Of a stretch of 19,541 nucleotides of DNA, positions 1 through 8,269 are shown piece by piece. The stretch covers positions 1 to 19,541 of the forward strand of contig JAEDMD010000009.1 of NCBI GenBank assembly GCA_016303195.1. Direction: 5' to 3'. Position numbers and translations under genes: made by a program. Position 1 is the first letter of the stretch. Every line of letters starts with the position of its first letter. The notes under the pieces were generated by a model. That model was given only the letters and a program-made list of their open reading frames with translations, was not told the origin of the DNA and searched no databases. This stretch comes from Oscillospiraceae bacterium (GTDB taxonomy: Bacteria; Bacillota; Clostridia; Oscillospirales; Ruminococcaceae).

Positions 1-427
1 TTTCATGACCTATATGACCGATACATCCGCCGCTCATGGTCTTTATTTCGTTTTCGTCGATATATGCGATAGTACACTGAAATGACGCTGTTCTCTTATC
101 GTCGGGAATATCCTTCATTTCGTCGAGAAGTTTCTGACACTCCTGACCCTTTGGCGCATATCTTGCTGAATATACACCCGGTCTGCCGTCAAGGGCATTG
201 ACGCAAAGTCCGCTGTCATCAGCTATTGTTGGCAGTTTTACCATATCATATACCGCACGTGCCTTTATCATTGCATTTTCTGCAAAAGTCGTGCCGTTTT
301 CCTCAGGTTCGCAATCCGCACCTGCTTCACGCTGAGATATAACTTCAATGCCCAGCGGAGCGAGAATTTCTCTCGCTTCACGTAGTTTATTGGCATTATT
401 GGTAGCCATGACCAGCTTCTTATTCAT
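1..427 (-). CDS. rdgB: XTP/dITP diphosphatase (RdgB/HAM1 family), 3' part missing
   Basis: This family hydrolyses non-canonical purine nucleoside triphosphates (XTP, dITP, ITP) to monophosphates plus pyrophosphate and so keeps deaminated bases out of DNA and RNA. About 142 residues are visible before the window edge; the usual length is about 200. The N-terminus MNKKLVMATNNANKLREA carries the family's TNNxxK nucleotide-binding motif, followed by TFAENAMIKA and the conserved TIADDSGLCVNALDGRPGVYS region with its acidic metal/catalytic residues. The chosen ATG lies inside the ftsY stop region and overlaps ftsY by 8 bases, so the two are probably translationally coupled. A second in-frame ATG (MATNN) lies six codons downstream but would trim the first beta strand. 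The family call is secure; the C-terminus cannot be judged. Confidence 0.93.
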   Translation of the reverse strand, partial: MNKKLVMATNNANKLREAREILAPLGIEVISQREAGADCEPEENGTTFAENAMIKARAVYDMVKLPTIADDSGLCVNALDGRPGVYSARYAPKGQECQKLLDEMKDIPDDKRTASFQCTIAYIDENEIKTMSGGCIGHIGHE

Positions 428-1763
428 CGTCATCGCCCTTTCTGCCGAACAATCTGCTGAAGAATCCACGCTTCTTCTTCTTTTCAGGCTCAGGTGCAGG
501 AGCTTCGTCCTCTGTTTCGGGTTCGTCCTCATCCTCGTCTTCGTCTTCTGTTTCGGATTCGTCCTCATCCTCTGCTTCGGATTCGTCCTCATCCTCATCT
601 TCGTCTTCTGCTTCGGACTCGTCCTCAGCCTCGTTTTCATCCTCTGTTTCGGATTCGTCCTCAGTGTCCTCGTCTTCCTCATATTCATCGTCTGATTCTT
701 CCTCAGTCTCATAAGGAACAAATTCGCCGTATTCGTTATATTCGCCAAGAACTGCGTCATCCTCATACGGAACAAACTCGCCGTACTCGTTGTACTCGCC
801 GATAACTGTCTCGCCTTCTTCCTCTGTGTCCTCCTCGGTTTCTTCAAGTGCTTCGGGCATTGCAAAGAGAGCGTCAACAAAGTCTCTGCTGTTGAACGGC
901 TGGAGATCCTCGATCTTTTCGCCGATACCAATAAGTTTTACAGGGATACCAAGTTCGTTCTTGATGGAGATAACGATACCGCCCTTCGCAGTACCATCCA
1001 GCTTTGTGAGAACAATACCCGAAATAGGTGCAGTCTCGCTGAACAGCTTTGCCTGATTTACAGCATTCTGTCCTGTTGTGGCATCAAGCACAAGCAGTAC
1101 CTCTCGTGAGCTTTCAGGAGCTTTCTTGTCAATAATACGGTTTATCTTTGCAAGTTCATCCATAAGATTCTTCTTGTTGTGGAGACGGCCTGCGGTGTCG
1201 ATGATAACAACATCGCATCCTCTTGCCTGTGCCGCATCAAGTGCGTCATATACAACAGCACCGGGGTCTGAACCTTCTGCGTGTTTTACTATGTCAACCT
1301 CTGCTCTTTCTGTCCATACCTGTAACTGGTCGATAGCCGCTGCACGGAATGTATCCGCTGCCGCAACGAGAACCTTTTTGCCCTCATTCTTGAACTGATG
1401 GCTCAGCTTTCCGATGGTGGTCGTCTTTCCTGCGCCGTTTACGCCGATGACCATAATTACAGCAGGCGAAACGGAAAGGTCAAGTCCTGTATCGTCGCCC
1501 ATCATTTCGGCTACTACCTCATGTATAAGCTCCATGATCTCCTGCGGATCGGTGATACCTCTCTCCTTGATCTTTTTGCGTATCTGACCGCATATCTCCT
1601 CGGATGTTTCCACACCGATATCGCTCATTATCATCTGTTCTTCAAGCTGTTCAAAAAGCTCATCATCTATTTCCGTGAAGGAGTTGAGAATACGCTGGAT
1701 ACCTCCGAAAAGGAAATCCTTGGTCTTTCTCAGTCCGTCAGCGATCTTTTTAATAATACCCAT
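420..1763 (-). CDS. ftsY: Signal recognition particle receptor FtsY with C-terminal acidic extension
   Basis: FtsY is the SRP receptor GTPase; it pairs with Ffh to deliver ribosome-nascent chains to the Sec translocon. The N domain spans about residues 1-95 and begins with a basic amphipathic segment (MGIIKKIADGLRKTKDFLFG). The G domain spans about 100-302: P-loop GVNGAGKT 107-114, DTFRAAA 137-143, DTAG 189-192, TKLD 253-256, GIGE 279-282. The protein does not stop at about residue 302. It continues as an Asp/Glu-rich tract (303-427) with two copies of GEYNEYGEFVPYE (322-334, 340-352), a short Pro-rich hinge (APAPEPE) and a basic aromatic tail (KKKKRGFFSRLFGRK). In E. coli FtsY the acidic A domain is N-terminal, so its placement here is unusual. 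GGAGGT lies five bases before the ATG. The gene follows smc and overlaps rdgB. Confidence 0.96.
   Translation of the reverse strand: MGIIKKIADGLRKTKDFLFGGIQRILNSFTEIDDELFEQLEEQMIMSDIGVETSEEICGQIRKKIKERGITDPQEIMELIHEVVAEMMGDDTGLDLSVSPAVIMVIGVNGAGKTTTIGKLSHQFKNEGKKVLVAAADTFRAAAIDQLQVWTERAEVDIVKHAEGSDPGAVVYDALDAAQARGCDVVIIDTAGRLHNKKNLMDELAKINRIIDKKAPESSREVLLVLDATTGQNAVNQAKLFSETAPISGIVLTKLDGTAKGGIVISIKNELGIPVKLIGIGEKIEDLQPFNSRDFVDALFAMPEALEETEEDTEEEGETVIGEYNEYGEFVPYEDDAVLGEYNEYGEFVPYETEEESDDEYEEDEDTEDESETEDENEAEDESEAEDEDEDEDESEAEDEDESETEDEDEDEDEPETEDEAPAPEPEKKKKRGFFSRLFGRKGDDDE
708..800 (-). repeat. Two in-frame copies of a 39-bp unit in ftsY (GEYNEYGEFVPYE)
   Basis: Copy one covers 762-800 and copy two 708-746, separated by 15 bp (54-bp period). 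They encode the identical 13 residues. The copies differ at five nucleotides, all in third codon positions and all silent (GAG/GAA three times, TAC/TAT, CCG/CCT). The repeat lies in the tail just after the GTPase domain. Confidence 0.9.
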
Positions 1764-1778
1764 GTATTACCTCCAATT

Positions 1779-1873
1779 AATTAGGAATGCGGAATTAGGA
1801 ATTCGGAATTATTTCTTATCAGCAAGAAATCAAAACTTGTCAATTCTTAATTACGAATTCCGCATTCTGAATT
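1779..1873. repeat. Imperfect inverted repeat between smc and ftsY
   Basis: Arms 1779-1810 and 1842-1873 are complementary at about 26 of 32 positions, including a perfect 12-bp core (GAATGCGGAATT, 1785-1796 against 1856-1867). A 31-nt loop separates them. The arms are built from degenerate GGAATT-type units, a composition unlike the flanking genes. It could be a small mobile or palindromic intergenic repeat, or a stem-loop in the smc-ftsY message. No T-run follows either arm, so it is not a standard terminator. Confidence 0.75.
1815..1843 (-). promoter_or_regulatory. Candidate sigma-A promoter for ftsY
   Basis: On the minus strand TTGACA (1838-1843) is followed after exactly 17 bases by GATAAG (1815-1820), a 4/6 match to TATAAT. 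It lies in the unpaired loop of the inverted repeat, about 50 bases before the ftsY ATG. It is supported by sequence match only. Confidence 0.4.
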
Positions 1874-1882
1874 CCGAATTGA

Positions 1883-4800
1883 TTATTGTATATCTGCTAC
1901 ATCTTCCTGAAAATCCACCTGTTCCATTTTCAGCAGTTTGGAGATTCCATCCTCCTGCATGGTGACACCGTAAAGTACATTTGCTTCCTCCATTGCGCTT
2001 CGTCTGTGGGTAACAAGAACGAACTGGGTAGTGTCGGTGAAGTTTTTCAGATATTGTGCATATTTCTTAACATTTACCTCGTCCAGAGCCGCATCTATCT
2101 CGTCAAGTATACAGAATGGTGCAGGTCTGAGTCTGAGAATGGCAAAATATATGGCAATTGCTACGAATGCCTGCTCTCCTCCCGAAAGTGAGATAAGGTT
2201 CTTTATGACCTTTCCGGGAGGCGCAACGCTTATTTCTATGCCCGATTCAAGGACATTTTCGGGGTCGGTGAGTATCAGCTCCGCCTTTCCTCCGCCGAAC
2301 AGCTCAACGAATATCTCCTTGAAATTGGAATTTATGATGCGGAAACTGTCAGAGAATATCCTGCACATTTCCTCGGTGAGATCGGTGATTATCTTCTCCA
2401 GTTCAGACTTTGACTTCTGGATATCCGCCATCTGCTCGGACATGAAGTTATATCTCTCGGACACTTCCTTATACTCCTCGATAGCATCGACATTGACACT
2501 TCCGAGGGCTCTTATTTTATTTTTAACATCAGCAAGTTCACGCTGTGCAATGGTGATATCCTCTATCTTTTCCGCAAGCTGAACTGCCTCCGAACGTGTA
2601 AGCTGATAGCTTTCCGAAAGCTGTCGGATGATACTGTCCGCATCCCTCAGATTGTTGTCACGCCTTTCTTCAAGCCTTGTGACCTCAGCAGACAGCTTTT
2701 CCTTTGCTTCATTAGTCTCTTTCAGACCCTTCTGCATCTCATTTACAAGCCTTGTCTGCTCGGTATGCATATCCTGAAATCTGCGTATCTCGTCATTGTA
2801 GGACTGCGTATTGCCCTTGAAGCTGTCAAGATCGGCTTTCAGCTTTTCGATAGCGGATTTTTTCTCGGCTATCACGCCGTTCTGCCTTGCTATCTCAGCC
2901 TCAAACTGCTTGCCGCCGTGGTTCAGATCGTCGATATCACGCTCGATACGTGCGATCTCTCCTTCCTGCGCCTGAACATCCTTTGCAGTTTCCATGCCCT
3001 TTATTTTATGGGCGGACAGCTTTTCTGAAAGCTCTGCACGTTTCAGTCTCAGCTTTTCACGGACTCCCTGCCCCTCGGCAAGTCTTGCTTCTGCCGCCTT
3101 GATGAGAGCATCTGTCTCAGTCAGCGCTTTCTGTGAATTCTCGATATCCTGTCTTGCGGAAGCTATCTTCTGCTCGGCTTCTTCAACCAGCTTTCCCGAA
3201 TTCTCAGACTGTGCCCTTACCTGCTCCATAAGTGAACCAAGACTTGAAAGTTCCGCATTTATGCGTACTCTGTCAGCCTCACATTTTGTCAGTTCATCCT
3301 TAACCGCTTCGGTATCGTAACCCAGCTTTGCGCTTTCGGCACGCAATCTCTCTGCATTGGCGCTGAGAGTTTCCTTATCTTTGGTCAGCTTTTCTATCTC
3401 AGCATCAAGTGTGTCTATCTCGTTCTTTCGTGTGATGACACCGCCTGAGCGCTGTGCCGAACCGCCTGTGAACGAACCTCCTGCATTGATGACCTGACCG
3501 TCAAGAGTCACGATCCTGAACTTATATCCGTATTTTTTAGCGATATTCGTAGCGCAGTCGATATCCTCGGCAATCACGATACGTCCAAGCAGAGATGCAA
3601 TGATACTGCTGAATTTCGGGTCATATGTGACTATCCTGTTGGCATTCGCCACGAATCCCTCACAGTTTTCAAGCCCCTGTTCACGAAGCTCATTGCCCCT
3701 TACGGAAGTGATCGGGAGAAATGTTGCTCGTCCGCCTTTCTGCTCTTTCAGGAAACGTATGCATCTTTTTGCGATATCCTCGTTCTCAACGATAATATTC
3801 TGCATTGCACCTCCGAGTGCAGTTTCAATTGCAACTGCATATTCGGGAGCAACACCGATATTCTGTGCTACTGTGCCGTAAATACCGCCAATCCGTCCCT
3901 GTTTTGAGGCTTTCAGCACTTGCTTTACACTTCCTGCAAAGCCTTCCATATTATTTTCAAGGTCATTCAGTATCTTGCGGCGCTGCTGCTTTCCTTTCAG
4001 GTCGAAGATGACCTTTTCAAATTCCGTCTTAGCCTGTTCAAAACGCTCTTTTCTGGAATTGTAGAGCTTTTCCAGACCGCTGAGTTTGTTTTTCAGTTCC
4101 TCGGTCTTTTCGGAGTTTTTTCGCAGTTCCTCATTGTTTTCATCAGTTTTTGCCTGATAATCGGCAATAGCTCTTTCAACATCAACGTTGCTCTCACGCA
4201 GTTCAGCAAGCCGCTGTTCCTGCTCGGCTATCGTCTTTTCTGCGGATTCGGATGCGAATTTATGTTCGCTCCTCTTGATATACAGCGCATTTATCTCGCT
4301 TCCCGCCTTGTCAACGGAATCACCCAGCTGTGTGCTTTCCCGCTCTGCATCAGCGAATTCCTTTTCTGTCTGTGCTATCTCAGCTTCAACGGCTTTTTTC
4401 GCCTCTTTGAGCTGTTCCAGCTTTTCCTCGGCAGATTTTTTGTCCTTTTCCAGCTTTTTGCGTGTGCCGTCCGAATTCTTTATACTGCGTTCAGCGGCTT
4501 CAATAGCCTCGTTGCAGTGCTTGATATCGTTCTCTAAAACAGCGATCTCCGATCTCATTCCCGAAGCCGACTGTTCTTCCTCAAGCATTTTCTTTCTCAG
4601 CTCATCCTGTCTTATGGTGCTTTCCTGCATCTTTCGGATGGCATCCTGTATCTTTTCTTCCTCGTGCTGAATATCATTTTCAACATTTTCGTACTCATTT
4701 TTGCTGACCAGTATTTTCTCGTCCAGCTTTTCCAGCTTTTCTTTCAGGTCATCAAGACGATTCAACCATACGGAGATTTCCAGCTTTTTCCTCTGCTCGG

Positions 4801-5455
4801 CAAGCTGTATGAACCGCTCCGCCTTTTCAGCCTGAGTTTTCAGCGGCCCTACACGGCTTTCCAGTTCGGAGAGGATATCCGACAGTCTGAGGAGATTTTC
4901 CTGTGCGGCTGTCAGTTTTCGCTCAGCTTCCATTTTTTTGTAGCGGAATTTTGAGATTCCTGCCGCTTCCTCGAAAATATCACGGCGCTCATTGCTTTTC
5001 TGACCGACTATCTCGGCGATACGTCCCTGACCGATGATGGAATATCCGTCACGGCCCAGACCTGTATCCATGAAAAGCTCATTTATATCTTTAAGACGGC
5101 ATGAACGTCCGTTTATCAGATACTCACTTTCACCGCTTCGGTAGAGCTTTCTTGTAACTGCCACCTCATCGTCAAGATCGGCAAGTCTCTTGTCGGTATT
5201 GTCGATATTCAGCGTAACAGCGGCAAATCCCATAGGCTTTCTTGCCACAGTTCCCGAAAAGATAACATCCTCCATCTTGTTGCCACGGAGAGTTTTTGTT
5301 GACTGCTCGCCCAGAACCCAGCGGACAGAATCGCCGATATTGCTTTTTCCGCTTCCATTAGGGCCGACAACTGCGGTAAGTCCCTTGTCGAAGGTCAGAC
5401 TTATTTTATCGGGGAAGGACTTAAAGCCCTGTATTTCCAGTGATTTAAGGTACAA
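1883..5455 (-). CDS. smc: Chromosome segregation protein SMC
   Basis: SMC is the ATPase core of bacterial condensin (SMC-ScpAB), which compacts and resolves newly replicated chromosomes near the origin. The 1190-residue protein has the complete family layout: N-terminal head with Walker A GPNGSGKS (31-38); first coiled coil about 170-500, rich in Glu, Lys and Ala heptads; hinge about 520-665 (GGIYGTVAQNIGV to INAGGSFTGG); second coiled coil to about 1000; C-terminal head with ABC signature LSGGEQ (1090-1095) and Walker B FCILDE (1114-1119). Length matches the usual 1170-1190. The start is a TTG, placed six bases after an AGGAGGTG Shine-Dalgarno; no in-frame ATG lies nearby, and the MYLKSLEIQGFKSF N-terminus is the normal one. 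It follows the radical SAM gene and precedes ftsY, the standard Bacillota rnc-smc-ftsY order. Confidence 0.98.
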   Translation of the reverse strand: MYLKSLEIQGFKSFPDKISLTFDKGLTAVVGPNGSGKSNIGDSVRWVLGEQSTKTLRGNKMEDVIFSGTVARKPMGFAAVTLNIDNTDKRLADLDDEVAVTRKLYRSGESEYLINGRSCRLKDINELFMDTGLGRDGYSIIGQGRIAEIVGQKSNERRDIFEEAAGISKFRYKKMEAERKLTAAQENLLRLSDILSELESRVGPLKTQAEKAERFIQLAEQRKKLEISVWLNRLDDLKEKLEKLDEKILVSKNEYENVENDIQHEEEKIQDAIRKMQESTIRQDELRKKMLEEEQSASGMRSEIAVLENDIKHCNEAIEAAERSIKNSDGTRKKLEKDKKSAEEKLEQLKEAKKAVEAEIAQTEKEFADAERESTQLGDSVDKAGSEINALYIKRSEHKFASESAEKTIAEQEQRLAELRESNVDVERAIADYQAKTDENNEELRKNSEKTEELKNKLSGLEKLYNSRKERFEQAKTEFEKVIFDLKGKQQRRKILNDLENNMEGFAGSVKQVLKASKQGRIGGIYGTVAQNIGVAPEYAVAIETALGGAMQNIIVENEDIAKRCIRFLKEQKGGRATFLPITSVRGNELREQGLENCEGFVANANRIVTYDPKFSSIIASLLGRIVIAEDIDCATNIAKKYGYKFRIVTLDGQVINAGGSFTGGSAQRSGGVITRKNEIDTLDAEIEKLTKDKETLSANAERLRAESAKLGYDTEAVKDELTKCEADRVRINAELSSLGSLMEQVRAQSENSGKLVEEAEQKIASARQDIENSQKALTETDALIKAAEARLAEGQGVREKLRLKRAELSEKLSAHKIKGMETAKDVQAQEGEIARIERDIDDLNHGGKQFEAEIARQNGVIAEKKSAIEKLKADLDSFKGNTQSYNDEIRRFQDMHTEQTRLVNEMQKGLKETNEAKEKLSAEVTRLEERRDNNLRDADSIIRQLSESYQLTRSEAVQLAEKIEDITIAQRELADVKNKIRALGSVNVDAIEEYKEVSERYNFMSEQMADIQKSKSELEKIITDLTEEMCRIFSDSFRIINSNFKEIFVELFGGGKAELILTDPENVLESGIEISVAPPGKVIKNLISLSGGEQAFVAIAIYFAILRLRPAPFCILDEIDAALDEVNVKKYAQYLKNFTDTTQFVLVTHRRSAMEEANVLYGVTMQEDGISKLLKMEQVDFQEDVADIQ

Positions 5456-5460
5456 TAGCT

Positions 5461-5468
5461 CACCTCCT
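5461..5468 (-). promoter_or_regulatory. Shine-Dalgarno that fixes the smc TTG start
   Basis: The minus strand reads AGGAGGTG, then AGCTA plus one base, then TTG (5455-5453). The strong site at normal spacing is the main reason to accept TTG as the initiation codon. Confidence 0.85.
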
Positions 5469-5494
5469 GAGCCGTTTTGATTGAGAATTAAGAA

Positions 5495-6577
5495 TCATTT
5501 ATATACCCTGCATTTATACTTCGGAACGCTCTCGTCACCGATTATTTTTATTTCGATACCATTTTCAAGAAAATGGAGATAATTAGATTTTTTATGCCCC
5601 ATCGCCTTGCTTATGCAGGACGGATGAACAGCCACCGTAAAAACCCCCTGTATCTTGTTACGGTATTCCTTCCATTCTTCCGGAGAATATCCCTTTCCTG
5701 CCACGATACCTGCGTATCTGTCAAGTTCATTCGATATCGCAAGCTGATATATCATGCTCTCGCAAAGCTCACGGAATGCAGGATGGTAATATCCGCCGAC
5801 CATGTCCTTTTCCACGAATTCGCTGGCATGAAGTCCGCATTTTATGACCCTTATCCCGCTTTCTTCAAAGGTTTCAAGCATGGTTGCGGCAACATCGACC
5901 ACATCGTCAAAGTCATAATACTCACGTTCATCATTTGCACCGCCGAAAAGCTGATATTCGCCATTTTTCAACAGTTCGGCAAGTTTTGTGCCTTTGAGGA
6001 TAACAACGGGATAAATACGCACTGTATCGGGGTGTATCTCCAGTATCTTCTCCATTGTCTCCCACTCGTCCGCACCTGTGCTTTGATAAAGACCGATCAT
6101 CATCTGCAAGCCCAGTTCAAAGCCGAATTCACGGATAAGCCTGCTCGCATTGAATACATCCTCTGCTGTATGTCCACGTTCATTGGCTTCAAGAACTTTA
6201 TCGCTCATGGACTGCGCTCCAAGTTCGATCGCCGTAACTCCGTAAGTTTTCAACAGCGACAGTACCTCATTGTTGATACAGTCGGGACGGGTGGAACAGC
6301 GTATGCCCCTGAACTTTCCCTCCCCCACAAATTCATGTGCGGCTTCAAGGAGTTCAAGCATATAATCACGTGGTATCGCTGTAAAACTGCCTCCGAAAAA
6401 AGCTATTTCCGTTTCTTCGGGCGATCTCACCTCATTCAGCGCTTTTGAACATATCTCCCTGACCTCGTTTCCGTCGGGAAGATGCTGTGCGCCGCTGATG
6501 GTTGTCTGGTCGCAGAATGAACACTTATGCGGACAGCCGATGTGAGGGATGAAGATGGAAATATTACTGTGCTTCAT
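5495..6577 (-). CDS. Radical SAM protein, Elp3-like, lacking an acetyltransferase domain
   Basis: This is a 360-residue radical S-adenosylmethionine enzyme. The 4Fe-4S cluster motif CxxxCxxC is Cys15, Cys19 and Cys22 (GCPHKCSFCDQ). It is followed by FFGGSFTAIP (about 60-69), CSTRPD (94-99), ELGAQS (118-123) and NERGHT (132-137), all characteristic of the Elp3/COG1243-type radical SAM group. True Elp3 proteins are about 550 residues and end in a GNAT domain; nothing of that kind is seen here, and the C-terminal part is short. Such genes are common between rnc and smc in clostridia, but their substrate is not established, so no function is assigned. The start chosen is ATG giving MKHSNISIF, overlapping rnc by 14 bases; an upstream TTG 11 codons earlier is possible but lies deeper inside rnc. 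Confidence 0.85.
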   Translation of the reverse strand: MKHSNISIFIPHIGCPHKCSFCDQTTISGAQHLPDGNEVREICSKALNEVRSPEETEIAFFGGSFTAIPRDYMLELLEAAHEFVGEGKFRGIRCSTRPDCINNEVLSLLKTYGVTAIELGAQSMSDKVLEANERGHTAEDVFNASRLIREFGFELGLQMMIGLYQSTGADEWETMEKILEIHPDTVRIYPVVILKGTKLAELLKNGEYQLFGGANDEREYYDFDDVVDVAATMLETFEESGIRVIKCGLHASEFVEKDMVGGYYHPAFRELCESMIYQLAISNELDRYAGIVAGKGYSPEEWKEYRNKIQGVFTVAVHPSCISKAMGHKKSNYLHFLENGIEIKIIGDESVPKYKCRVYK

Positions 6578-7253
6578 ATCCCATAAGCTCCAGAGCTTCC
6601 TTTGCGGCAAGCTGTTCGGCTTCTTTTTTGCTTCTGCCTTTGCCCTTGCCGATGACCTGTGAATTCAGGCACACCTCAACCACAAATCTCTTGTTATGGT
6701 CAGGGCCTTCCTCGCCGATGAGGACATACTCGACCTTTTCTTCCGGATTCTTCTGCACTACTTCCTGAAGCAGTGTCTTGAAATCACTGAGAACAGGCTT
6801 TTTCGTGCGCTTGATGTCCTCAGGCATGAAGCGGAGGATGTGCTTTGCGGCAGGCTCGATACCGCCGTCAAGGTAAATTGCGGCTATGACCGCCTCGAAT
6901 GCATCCGAAAGTATAGACGGACGCTCCCTGCCTCCTGTGTTTTCCTCACCCTTGCCGAGAAGGATGAATTCACCAAGATGTATCTCCTTTGCAAAGACAA
7001 ACAGCGATTTTTCACATACAAGTGATGCTCTCATCTTTGTAAGATCACCTTCGGGAACGTTTATATTCTTGTAAAGATAGTCAGAAACAACGATGGAAAG
7101 AACGCTGTCTCCGAGAAATTCCAGTCTTTCATTGCTTCCGCCATGACGCTTTTTCTCATTGGCATAGGACGAATGTGACAAAGCCTGTTCAAGCAGATCC
7201 TTGTTCTTGAATCTGTAACCGATTATCTCCTCAAATTCTTCAATATTTTTCAT
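6564..7253 (-). CDS. rnc: Ribonuclease III
   Basis: RNase III cleaves double-stranded RNA, processing rRNA precursors and structured mRNAs. The 229 residues are the full family length. The catalytic domain covers about 1-150, with signature NERLEFLGDS (41-50; Glu42, Glu45 and Asp49 matching the E. coli acidic residues) and the second acidic pair Asp117 and Glu120 (SDAFEA). The double-stranded RNA-binding domain covers about 155-225 and ends KKEAEQLAAKEAL. An AAGGAG lies just before the ATG and overlaps the plsX stop region; the gap to plsX is only five bases, leaving no room for the acpP gene often found here. The 3' end overlaps the radical SAM gene. The enzyme could be relevant to the long hairpin RNAs proposed elsewhere in this window, but that link is speculation. 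Confidence 0.98.
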   Translation of the reverse strand: MKNIEEFEEIIGYRFKNKDLLEQALSHSSYANEKKRHGGSNERLEFLGDSVLSIVVSDYLYKNINVPEGDLTKMRASLVCEKSLFVFAKEIHLGEFILLGKGEENTGGRERPSILSDAFEAVIAAIYLDGGIEPAAKHILRFMPEDIKRTKKPVLSDFKTLLQEVVQKNPEEKVEYVLIGEEGPDHNKRFVVEVCLNSQVIGKGKGRSKKEAEQLAAKEALELMGYEAQ

Positions 7254-7258
7254 TATCC

Positions 7259-8269
7259 TTACTCCTTTTCAGCGGAGGCAAGCCTTGAAACGTAGGCTTC
7301 TATCTCGCCTGTGACGTTTCCGTCGATGCACTTCTGCGCCTGCCTTACCGCATTGAAGAATGCGAGACTGTCAGAACTGCCGTGAGCCTTGATAACGGGC
7401 TTTCTCACACCGAGAAGCACCGAACCGCCGACCTCCTTGTAGTCCATCTGTTTACGGAATTCCCTGATCTTGCCCAGAGAGAAAAGCGCACCGATCTTGC
7501 CTGCGCCTGAGAAGATCCACCTGATCTTCTTACTGAAAAACGAACCCATGCCCTCATAGAGTTTCAGTGCGATATTTCCCGTGAAACCATCAGTCACGAC
7601 TACCTGAACCTCGCCCTTCGGCATATCTCTTGCTTCGATATTGCCGACAAAGTTAAGTCCCGATCTTTCCAGTAATTTGTATGCTTCGATATCAAGATCT
7701 CTGCCCTTTGTTTCCTCAGCGCCGATGTTGAGGAGTGCAACTTTCGGGTTCTTTTTGCCCATGACCTTTTCCATGTAGGCACTTCCCATGATTGCGAACT
7801 GCACCAGCATTTCAGGTCTGCACTCTGTATTCGCTCCTGCATCTGCAAGGAGAAAACTTCCCTTATCGGCAGGAAGAACAGGTGAAGGAGCAATGCGTTT
7901 AATGCCTTTGATACGCTTGACGATAAATGTTGAACCCATAACAAGTGCGCCTGTGCTTCCTGCGGAAACGAAAGCGCTTCCCTTGCCGTCAGCAAGAAGT
8001 TTCAGACCGACAGCCATTGAAGAATTACTGCCCGACTTGATTATTTCCTTTGGTTCGTCATGTATATCAAAAACATCATCAGCATGGACTATCTCCAGAC
8101 TTCCGATATCAATGCCGTTTTCCTCAGCGCATTTTTTTATCTTGGCGCTGTCACCTGTGAGGATGATCTTTGCGCCAAGTTCATTTGATGCCTTGACACA
8201 GCCTTTTATGACTTCGAGGGGAGCGTTGTCCCCTCCGAATGCGTCTACTATAATTTTGTTATCTGCCAA
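7259..8269 (-). CDS. plsX: Phosphate acyltransferase PlsX
   Basis: PlsX converts acyl-ACP to acyl-phosphate, the donor used by PlsY for the first acylation of glycerol-3-phosphate in phospholipid synthesis; it is a peripheral membrane enzyme. Family motifs seen: VDAFGGDNAP at the N-terminus, SAGSTGALVMG, LADAGAN, NIGAEETKG, VVTDGFTGN and the C-terminal GVRKPVIKAHGSSD. The start chosen is TTG (8269), giving MADNKIIVDAFGG and 336 residues, with AAGGAG ten bases upstream. It matches the family's short N-terminus and overlaps trmFO by 11 bases. An upstream ATG at 8314 would add 15 residues encoded entirely within trmFO and is less likely. The usual partner gene acpP does not follow. Confidence 0.96.
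   Translation of the reverse strand: MADNKIIVDAFGGDNAPLEVIKGCVKASNELGAKIILTGDSAKIKKCAEENGIDIGSLEIVHADDVFDIHDEPKEIIKSGSNSSMAVGLKLLADGKGSAFVSAGSTGALVMGSTFIVKRIKGIKRIAPSPVLPADKGSFLLADAGANTECRPEMLVQFAIMGSAYMEKVMGKKNPKVALLNIGAEETKGRDLDIEAYKLLERSGLNFVGNIEARDMPKGEVQVVVTDGFTGNIALKLYEGMGSFFSKKIRWIFSGAGKIGALFSLGKIREFRKQMDYKEVGGSVLLGVRKPVIKAHGSSDSLAFFNAVRQAQKCIDGNVTGEIEAYVSRLASAEKE

Noticed and set aside
348..695. Plus-strand open frame coding a very hydrophobic, repetitive protein
   Set aside because: It is the antisense image of the GAA/GAT-rich acidic tail of ftsY; no ribosome binding site, and the repeats follow from the sense-strand codons.
5573..6448. Plus-strand open frame of 291 codons
   Set aside because: Fully antisense to the radical SAM gene, with Cys/His-rich low-quality composition and no family motif.
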